The position numbers and the translations under genes are program-made. Positions 19,269-29,800 of a stretch of 64,000 nucleotides of DNA are shown one piece after another; position 1 is the first letter of the stretch; every line of letters begins with the position of its first letter. Under the pieces are notes generated by a model, which saw nothing but the letters and a program-made list of their open reading frames with translations, did no database searches and was not told the DNA's origin. This DNA is from Prodigiosinella confusarubida (lineage in GTDB: Bacteria; Pseudomonadota; Gammaproteobacteria; Enterobacterales; Enterobacteriaceae), in assembly GCF_002847015.1 (NCBI RefSeq), contig NZ_CP025085.1, positions 2,976,001-3,040,000 on the forward strand. The letters run 5' to 3'.

Positions 19269-19296
19269 ATTTAACATAATATACATTATGCGTATC
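19269..19296 (-). other. dif site for XerC/XerD chromosome dimer resolution
   Basis: The 28-mer matches the E. coli dif site (read on the minus strand) at 26 of 28 positions. ATTTAACATAA is the XerD arm and TATACA the centre. The XerC arm TTATGCGTATC has two changes from TTATGCGCACC. It lies in the short intergenic space between the cupin gene and a small reverse ORF, and it sits inside the pair of opposed Ter sites, as expected for a genuine dif. Confidence 0.93.
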
Positions 19297-19305
19297 AACA
19301 TAGAA

Positions 19306-19500
19306 TCAGACAGAATCCGACGTTTTGTGGGTACCGTTGGCCTGGTTGCTGATGGCCTCTGAAAGCTCTTTCTCCAGCGCTGATACCATCACGCTGGCCA
19401 TCTGATAATTCGACTTGCCACCATGACTGCTTTTCCAGCCATCGCGTTCACGGCGTGCGCGCTCCAGATCGTACTCAACTTTTTCAACTGTTCGTGCCAT
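19306..19500 (-). CDS. conserved-looking small charged protein next to dif
   Basis: A 64-residue protein (MARTVEKVEYDLERARRERDGWKSS) that is highly charged and probably helical. The ATG at 19500 is preceded by GAGGAAG at 5 bp, a strong ribosome-binding site, so I prefer it over a longer frame starting at 19539. I do not recognise a family. Its stop lies only 10 bp from the dif site. Confidence 0.6.
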   Translation of the reverse strand: MARTVEKVEYDLERARRERDGWKSSHGGKSNYQMASVMVSALEKELSEAISNQANGTHKTSDSV

Positions 19501-19539
19501 TCCATCTTCCTCAATTATTATCGGTCGTTCGTTAAACAC

Positions 19540-20837
19540 ATACTGACGCGCCTACGGCTTGTCCAACCCGCCAAAACACCGGAAAGAATTTCCGGGCATT
19601 CGTCTCGTTCCTGAATGGTCTATCATCACAATCGCAGTCTGCGAGTGATTATGCTAAGCGGATGGTCACGCCGATACTTCACCAGTTAAAACGTGGCAAA
19701 TACGTCTGCGATGACATAGGCCGAACGAATTTTGCGGTAATGCAATGGCTCATTCACCTTACTTGTCTCTTGCCACACAAAGACTTCGGTTTCCTGAAGA
19801 TGTCAGGCTGATAATGCCAGACGAAGACGTATTTATGTCTGGCGATATAAAATATAAAACGGCTCCAGAGACGTCATGTGCCCATTGGGAAGACGGTCGC
19901 GCGCCCTGCTCTTTACAGACATAAATAATCCTCTAAGTAAATGAACTACCTAGAAGATGTCGTATTGTTCATACCCCGTATTATTGCTCGTGGCCACATA
20001 AGTTGCTATCTGAGCGTCATTAGATAGCAGTGCTTTACAGCTTTTTATAGCGATCCCACTGCAATTGTTTGCACTTTATTCACAAACTGTAGCTATTTTT
20101 CAATATAGGCAATGGTGATTATTAATTTTTCCAAAAGAGAATTATTTTCTCTTATAATTTTTGATCAAATTACATGATAATTTTAAAATATGCACAACAA
20201 AATCGTATAACTACGTAAAATGCCAAAGAGTTAAAATCATTTATTACATTTTATTAAACATTGAATCATTTTGATATGAAGAATTATTTTCTGTTTTTTT
20301 CAAAAAAAAGTACCTTTTAGAGAAAATAAATCTCCATAGCTATATTATTTACCCGCAGTTAGTTAGAGATAATATTATTATCTCACAAATTCAGTTGGAG
20401 ATTTAAATTATAAGCATGGAATTAATTTTATAAAAAATCATTCTATAATGTAATCGAATTATAATGTAATAAATTCTTTTAATTTAATTTTTATATTGCT
20501 ATGCGATTTTACAATGAGGGTATACCATCAATAACGCATTAATTATCTGTTTTTATTGATAAAAAATTATCTGTTATAAGCATTTTTGCACATAAATAAT
20601 TGTTAACTTTTATCGTGTAAAAGGTTAACAATAATGGGATATAGTAATTTACCTCTTCAGTTTTTAATTATGGTAATTTATTTTTACAATAACGGACTTT
20701 GATATAAAGTACGGTAGAAGTTATTTTGTTGTTTCTCATATGGGAATATTATCTTTCCCATAAATAGGAATAAAAACATCATAGGTTAGTATCCCTTTGC
20801 GTAAAGTAAGGGGGCTATATATTTAAAAGGTATCCAC
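19540..20837. other. 1.3-kb non-coding, AT-rich region upstream of the NRPS
   Basis: No plausible gene is seen on either strand. Composition becomes very AT-rich after about 20040, with many T/A runs, as in H-NS-silenced foreign DNA. Two short inverted repeats are visible: GCCAGAC/GTCTGGC at 19816-19843 and GCTATCT/AGATAGC at 20005-20028. The NRPS promoter must lie in the right half. AAAAGGT at 20826-20832 is the ribosome-binding site for the NRPS ATG. Confidence 0.6.
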
Positions 20838-23800
20838 ATGGACGTCATTGAAAAAGATAGCGAGCTATTTTTACTTCATCCCGCGCAAGAAAATATTTAT
20901 TTTGACCAGATCAGAAAACCTGACGAACCGCTTTATAATATTGGCATCTATCAAATAATACCGTTCAATGTAAACTCAGGTACTATGCGATATTGCTGGC
21001 AGTTGCTGCATCAACATCTGGATGCGTTCCGCATCATGCTTATAGAGCAAACTGACTCAGCACCTGTTCAGCGCATAAGAAATACAGTCGATGCTGTTAT
21101 GGAGGAATACGATTTCTCAAAAGAACCCCTGCCCCACAAAGCAGCAATGGAATGGATGTATGAACAACTTTCCCTACCAATGGATTTTCTTTCAGGCCAG
21201 GTTTCCGCTGCTGCGCTGCTGAAGATTAATGAAAATCAACAATATTTATTCTTCCGTTTTCATCATATTTTTATCGATGGTGTTGGCGTGACGGTGATGT
21301 TGGATTATCTCTACAAACTCTATGACTGCGCGATCGGCAAAAAAGATATCTCATGGCTTACGCAGATTCCTCAATATCGCCCATATGCGGAAAATGCGGC
21401 TGCCTACCTTGGCAGCAAGCGCTATGAAACAGACAGAAGCTATTGGCAATGTAAAACCAGCGAAAACAATAATACGCGACTCCCTCGCCGCTACGATAAG
21501 AAGGGAAATTTGGATGTCAGCTTACCGCTGCCTGACCATGTAAAATCATTACTTTCAGATTTCTGCCGGATGCATAAAGTCAGTCCACTGGCAGTGCTGA
21601 CCTCTGCCGTTCATCTTTATTTTTCAGAGGATCAACACAGCACACTGCAGGTTGTGGTTCATGGGCGGAAAGGCAAAACGGGCATGCAAGTCGTGGGCAT
21701 GTTCTCCGATTCAATGCTGGTCACCTGCAATCATAAGCCAGAGTGGGACTTCAGCCAGTTGGTGCAACAGAGCAGTAAAGAAATCACTGCTGGCCTAAGG
21801 CATTGCCGATTCCCAACCAGCCATTTATCACGCTTGCTACAGAGCGACGGAGAATCATTACCTGATATCATCGTCAATTATGAGCGGTTTGAACATGAGG
21901 TGCTGGAAGACGACATAAAAATTCCATTAATCCATCTTAAAGGTGGGTGGGAACAGCAGCCTTTGCAGGTTCGACTGATTCATTATGCGTTTAATGAAAA
22001 CTTGAGTTTGAAAGTGACTTGTGGAAAAGGTTATTTTTCTCATCAAGAAGCAGAACATCTTGCCCAACAGTTGATCAGCATTATTGAACATGGTCTTAAA
22101 GAGGCGGACTGGGTAGTAGAAAAACTGTTAATTATGTCGGCGTCCGAACGCCCAGATCCCGATTATTTGGCCGCTTACAATGACACTGTAGCCGATATTC
22201 CCGTCACATTACTGCATCTTCCCATCATCGAACAGGCAAGACGCCGACCCGGTGCAACGGCCATTGCCTGCGATGCCAGGCATCTCACCTACCGGGAGTT
22301 GGTGCGGGAAGCGACCCAGGTTGCCTATCAGCTGGATGCCAGAGGGGTGCAGACCAATACCCTTGTTGCGGTGGTCATGGAAAAAGGCTGGGAACAGGTG
22401 GTCGCCGTTCTCGGGATCATGATGGCCGGCGCCGCCTATCTCCCCATTGATGCCAGCCTGCCGCCCGCCCGCAGAGCACAGCTGCTTGCATCCGGTCAGG
22501 TCAATGTGGCCCTGACTCAACCCCATCTGTCAGCATTGGGTATTGAGTCCGAAGGTGTTGACTGGTTGCAGGTTATTCCCTTGAATGACGCGCAGTTGGT
22601 CGAACCGTGGCCATTCTCCCCCCGCCAGTCATTGACCGACCTGGCCTATGTGATCTTTACCTCCGGCTCTACCGGCACGCCCAAAGGGGTGATGATGAGT
22701 CACCAGGCGGTGTCCAATACCGTACTTGATATCAATGCCCGTTATGAGATCACGCAAGATGACCGGGTGCTGGCCATCTCAGCACTCAACTTCGACCTTT
22801 CGGTCTGGGATATCTTCGGTGTGCTGGCTGCCGGTGGTCAGATGGTGCTTCCGCCGGTTGAGGGGTTACGTGAACCCGCTGACTGGTATCGGTGCATGCA
22901 GACCTACGGCGTCACGCTGTGGAACACCGTTCCCGCATTACAACAAATGTGGCTGGACTGGGCGAGCGAGCAAGATGTGGACGCCATTCCCCTGCGGCTG
23001 GTCATACTGAGCGGCGACTGGATCCCGCTGGGGTTGCCGGGGCAACTGCGGGGGATCCATCCTTCCGCTGTTCTGCACAGCCAGGGCGGCGCCACAGAGG
23101 CGGCCATCTGGTCTATCTGCTATCCGGTTGAAGCGCTGGATCCGTTGTGGTCAAGCATACCCTATGGCTATCCACTGGCTAACCAGCATATGTATATTCT
23201 GGATCGGCAGCTGGTCCCCTGTCTGGAGCGGACCTGCGGCGAGATCTATATAGGCGGTGTGGGGCTGGCAGATGGCTACTGGGCTGATGCAGAACGTACC
23301 GCAGCGCAATTTATCGTCCACCCGAGAAGCGGAGAGCGTTTATACCGAACCGGTGATCTGGGCTGGATGCACCCGGACGGCTATATGGTATTCGTTGGCC
23401 GGAATGACTCCCAGGTCAAAATCCGCGGCTACCGTATTGAACTGGGCGAGGTGGAAAACGCGCTTAGCAAGTTGCCGGATATCAAACAGGCCCTGGTTAT
23501 CGACCGTGAACGCGACGGCGGCAAGTATCTGGCGGCATATGTCGTGGCGGAATGCCCTGTCGATTTCTATCTGTTGCGTCAAACCGTGGCGGAGGTCCTG
23601 CCGGACTATATGGTGCCGACCACTTTTAGCCAGATTGAAGCCATCCCACTGACGGCCAACGGGAAGCTGGACCGCACTTCCCTGCCTGAACCCCTGTGGG
23701 GTTGTGAAGATAACTATGTTGCCCCACGCAATGACATCGAGGCACAGCTATGCCATCTCTGGCAGCAGGTGCTGAGGATCGATCGAGTGGGTATTTACGA

Positions 23801-26800
23801 TAACTTCTTCCAGATTGGGGGGAACTCCATCAGTGCCTTACGATTGTCGACTGCCATCCGACAAACTATGGATACTAATGTAACACTGGCAATAATATTT
23901 GAAACTAAAACGGTGGCGGCGTTAGCCTCTGCTATTGTAGGAAGTCAGAGAGGCCCCGTTCTCACATTAATCCCGCATATTGATACTGACCATTATCCGC
24001 TCTCTTTTGCGCAAGAGAGCCAATTGTTCATTGAGCAGTATGAGCAACAGGTAAGTGCCTATCATATTCCTCTTCTCGCAGAACTCCTTCCTGATGTACG
24101 GTTAGATGTTCTGATGGAGTCACTGGAAAAGACCATTGCTCGTCATTCAGTCCTCAATTCAATCTACGTACAGGAGGATCCTACTGGAGAGTCCGTGCAA
24201 CGGATTTTGAAGAGACCCATAGCGATAAATCATCATCAATGTGATAGCGATAAAACATTGCGCGAATCAATCACAGCAACGATCCAACAACCATTTTCCC
24301 TCAGCACCAAGCCGCCAATGCAGATACATTATTATCGTGTTGGTGAGCAGCAATATTTGCTGTTACTTTGGCACCATATTGCCTTTGACGGCTGGTCAAC
24401 CGACATCTTCCTGAATGAATTAGCCATTATCTATAAAGCATTGTGTGAACAAAAGCAGCCTGTTTTGCCTGAGCACACCATCAGCTATGGTGATTATGCT
24501 TTGTGGCAACAGCAATATTTACAAAGCAAAGTGTTGGAGCAACAGCTGGCCTATTGGAAAACGACCTTATCCGGTTATGAAAATCTCACGCTCCCAACCA
24601 ACCTGCCACGTCCAGAACAGCTGGATTACAGAGGGCAAGACAGGCGCATTTTTATCGATGCTGATTTGTCCACCCAACTGCGCGCTTTAGCCGCCGACCG
24701 GGAAACGACACTGTATACGGTACTGCTCAGCGCCTTTTATGCAACATTGGCGATGATATCCGGTCAGGATGACATCGTGGTCGGCACCCCGTCGGATAAT
24801 CGTCATCATCCTCAAACTCAGGAGCTGGTCGGTCTATTTGTCAATAGCCTGGCACTCAGAGCCAGGGTACAGCCGCAAATGAGCATTACCGCATTAATTG
24901 CTCAAGTTCACCAAGTGATCACTTCCGCAAAAATACATCAGGAATTACCCTTTGAGCGGTTAGTCAATGCGTTGAACGTCACCAGAGATCCGTCACGACA
25001 TCCTGTTTTCCAGGTCATGTTCAGCGTGCAACACTTTGCTCAGGCTGATGTTTGGCAGGAACTACCGTTGATACCGTTAGAATCCGTCAATGGGCAAACA
25101 CTGTATAGCCCGGCCAAGTTCGATATTACGCTGTTTCTCGATGACAGCCTGACATGCATTACGGGATGTCTAAATTTTGCGGAAAGTTTATTTGAAGAAA
25201 AAGTAATTTCACAAATAATTGATTTATATATTGAAATCCTAATATTTTTTGTGAAAGACACTGCCCTGATGATAGGCGAGATCGCCGCAAATTCAGCCTT
25301 GGTATGTCGGGAGCCCGATTATTTGGCTGCTTACAATGACACTGTAGCCGATATTCCCGTCACATTACTGCATCTTCCCATCATCGAACAGGCAAGACGC
25401 CGACCCGGTGCAACGGCCATTGCCTGCGATGCCAGACATCTCACCTACCGGGAGTTGGTGCGGGAAGCGACCCAGGTTGCCTATCAACTGGATGCCAGAG
25501 GGGTGCAGACCAATACCCTTGTTGCAGTGGTCATGGAAAAAGGCTGGGAACAGGTGGTCGCCGTTCTCGGGATCATGATGGCCGGCGCCGCCTATCTCCC
25601 CATTGATGCCAGCCTGCCGCCCGCCCGCAGAGCACAGCTGCTTGCATCCGGTCAGGTCAATGTGGCCCTGACTCAACCCCATCTGTCAGCATTGGGTATT
25701 GAGTCCGAAGGTGTTGACTGGTTGCAGGTTATTCCCTTGAATGACGCGCAGTTGGTCGAACCGTGGCCATTCTCCCCCCGCCAGTCATTGACCGACCTGG
25801 CCTATGTGATCTTTACCTCCGGCTCTACCGGCACGCCCAAAGGGGTGATGATGAGTCACCAGGCGGTGTCCAATACCGTACTTGATATCAATGCCCGTTA
25901 TGAGATCACGCAAGATGACCGGGTGCTGGCCATCTCAGCACTCAACTTCGACCTTTCGGTCTGGGATATCTTCGGTGTGCTGGCCGCCGGTGGTCAGATG
26001 GTGCTTCCGCCGGTTGAGGGGTTACGTGAACCCGCTGACTGGTATCGGTGCATGCAGACCTACGGCGTCACGCTGTGGAACACCGTTCCCGCATTACAAC
26101 AAATGTGGCTGGACTGGGCAAGCGAGCAAGATGTGGCCGCCATTCCCCTGCGGCTGGTCATACTGAGCGGCGATTGGATCCCGCTGGGGTTGCCGGAGCA
26201 ACTGCGGGGGATCCATCCTTCCGCCGTTCTGCATAGCCAGGGCGGCGCCACAGAAGCGGCCATCTGGTCTATCTGCTATCCGGTTGAAGCGCTAGATCCG
26301 TCGTGGTCAAGCATACCCTATGGTTATCCACTGGCTAACCAGCATATGTATATTCTGGATCGGCAGCTGGTCCCCTGTCTGGAGCGGACCTGCGGCGAGA
26401 TCTATATAGGCGGTGTGGGGCTGGCAGATGGCTACTGGGCTGATGCAGAACGTACCGCAGCGCAATTTATCGTCCACCCGAGAAGCGGAGAGCGTTTATA
26501 CCGAACCGGTGATCTGGGCTGGATGCACCCGGACGGCTATATGGTATTCGTTGGCCGGAATGACTCCCAGGTCAAAATCCGTGGCTACCGTATTGAACTG
26601 GGCGAGGTGGAAAACGCGCTTAGCAAGTTGCCGGATATCAAACAGGCCCTGGTTATTGACCGTGAACGCGACGGCGGCAAGTATCTGGCGGCATATGTCG
26701 TGGCGGAATGCCCTGTCGATTTCTATCTGTTGCGTCAAACCGTGGCGGAGGTCCTGCCGGACTATATGGTGCCGACCACTTTTAGCCAGATTGAGGCCAT

Positions 26801-29800
26801 CCCACTGACGGCCAACGGGAAGCTGGACCGCAGCGCTCTCCCATCAGCCGTAGATTACAGTATGCAGGAATCCTATGTAGAACCGCAGGGGGAGACCGAA
26901 ACGCTGTTAGCCGCGATCTGGAGTCAACTTCTGGGCGTTGAGCGTGTCGGACGCCACGATAATTTCTTTGAGTTGGGTGGTCATTCACTCTTGGCGGTGA
27001 AACTCATCGTACAACTGCGCAAAGCCAATCTGACCGCCGGTATCCAAACATTGTTCTCTGCCCCTACCCTTGCCGCTTTGGCGCAGGAGTTGGTCACGCA
27101 ATGTGAAATCAAACTTCCTGAAAACCTGATCACAGTGGATACTCAGCGAATAACGCCAGAGATGCTGCCGCTTGTCGAGTTGAACCAAACTGAGATCGAC
27201 AACCTGGTTTTGCAAGTGCCGGGAGGGATAGAAAATATACAGGATATTTATGCGCTATCCCCGCTGCAGGAAGGCATTCTATTTCATCACCTGCTAACGC
27301 AAGATGGTGACCCGTATTTATTGTCGGCGCTGCTGCTTTTCGATAATCGTGCACTGTTGGATCTATGGTTAGCGGCTATGCAACAGGTCATCGACCGTCA
27401 TGATATTCTGCGTACTGCATTTTTCAGCACAGGATTAACTGTTCCGGTTCAGGTCGTGTGCCGTCAGGCACGATTTTCAATGACTGAAATTATACTTAAT
27501 CCGGCAGATGGGCCGATAGAGCAGCAGTTGTTAGCGCAGTACGATCCACGCAGCACCAGACAGGATATGTCGGTTGCCCCACTACTGTATTTTATCGCTG
27601 CTCAGAAACCGAACGGAAGCTGGTGCGTACTGCAACAGTGGCATCATCTGATAGGCGATCACTCTACGCTGGAGCTGATCGATGAGGAAGTCAGCGTCAT
27701 TATGGCCGGGCGCAGTCATGAGCTCCCCCGCGCACAACCGTTCCGCAATGCAGTGGCGCAGGCTCGGTTGGGAATGAATGACGCCGAACACGAGCGCTTC
27801 TTCCGTAATATGCTAGAGGATATTAATGAGCCCGTGCTGCCGTTTGATCTGAAAGATGTTCACGGTAGTGGCCGGCATGCGGTAACGACGCATCGCTTAC
27901 TGCCTGCGGAATTGAATATGCGATCACGGCAACAGGCAAAAAGGTTGGGCGTCAGTTTGGCCAGCCTGTGCCATTTAGCCTGGGCGCAAGTGCTGGCATG
28001 CAGCAGTGGTTGCGATGCGGTGGTTTTCGGCACGGTGCTTCTCGGACGCCTGGCGGCCGGAGGCGAAGCCGATCGGGCAATGGGACTATTTATTAATACA
28101 TTGCCGCTACGACTGGATATTGATGGCCGTAGTGTTAAAGAGGCTGTTCGACAGGCCCATCTAAATTTAAGCAATCTTTTGGCGCATGAACATGCCTCAC
28201 TAGCACAGGCGCAACGCTGCAGCGGCGTGGATTCCGGCATGCCATTGTTCAGCGCCTTGCTGAATTATCGCCACCATAACCATCGGGAACAATCGCCGCG
28301 TCCCAAAGGCATTCAACTACTGAGTGCTCAAGAACAAACTAACTATCCTTTGGTGTTATCTGTAGAGGATGGTCTGGATTCGCTTGGTTTAACTGCGCAG
28401 GTGGTTGACTCGCTTAGCGCGGAGCGGATATGCGATTATATGCAACAGGCGTTAACCTCCCTGATTAACGCCCTCGAACACACGCCGGATGTAGCAATAT
28501 GCGACCTGCCGATAATCCCTGACAAAGAATATAACCTGCTGATAAACGAATGGAATAACACGGTCAGGGAATACCCTCGACATCAGTGTATTCACTCGCT
28601 GTTTGAGGCTCAAGCGTGCGCTGTGCCTGACGACACTGCAGTGGTACATGCTGCAAAAAGCCTGACCTACGCGCAGTTAAACCGTAAGGCAAACCAGCTG
28701 GCGAATCATTTGATTAAGGTCGGTATTGAACCGGGACAAAGGGTAGCGACCTATATTGAACGCAGCTGCGAATTAGTTATCGCCCAATTAGCTATTCTCA
28801 AAGCGGGAGCCCTATATGTTCCAATAGATCCTGGCTTACCCATCACGCGCCAAAATTGGATTATTGAAGACAGCGGAGTGGAATGGGTCATTATTGGGGA
28901 AAAAGATGCGGCGCAAATCAGCGCTAAGGTGGGCCGACTATTTGTTCATTCAGGAGTAAGAGAATCCGCTCACAACCCAACGCTGAAGCTTTCAAGCTCC
29001 GCCGCGGCCTATATCATGTATACGTCAGGCTCTACCGGCATGCCGAAAGGTGTGATGGTCACGCATCAGGGTATTAGCCGATTAGTTATTAATAATGGTT
29101 TTGCCAACATAGATCATACCGATCGTATTGCCTTTATCTCCAACCCGGCATTCGATGCCTCTACTTTCGAAGTCTGGGGCGCGTTGCTAAACGGTGGCTG
29201 TCTGGTTGTGGTTGATCCGTCCGACGTGATTGATGCCGAACGATTTTCAACGATTCTTAAGCAGCAAAAAATCAGCACACTGTTTCTAACCACCTCTTTG
29301 TTTAATCAGTATGCGGATACCATAAGTTCAACGCTGGCTCAACTGAAGTATCTACTCAGCGGTGGTGAAGTGGCCAATCCACATGCCTATTCACAGGTGC
29401 TGAAGGAAGGCGGACCGGTTAATCTGATCAACGCTTATGGGCCTACTGAAACCACCACCTTTGCGACTACAGCGCATATCACGGATGCAGCGTCTCAACT
29501 GCGGGTGCCCATTGGCCGTCCGATTGGCAACACGAGCATCTATTTGCTGGATGCTCATGGCAAGCCGGTGCCTTTGGGTGCTGTCGGTGAGATATATATT
29601 GGCGGCATTGGTGTCGCGCTGGGGTATCTGAATCAACCAGTACTCACGGCTGAGCGCTTCCTGGCGGATGCATTCACCCCCGGCGGATATCTTTACCGTA
29701 CTGGCGATCTGGCCCGCTATCTTCCTGACGGCAATATTGATTATTACAGACGTAACGACCAGCAGGTTAAAATCCGGGGATATCGTATTGAGCTGGGTGA

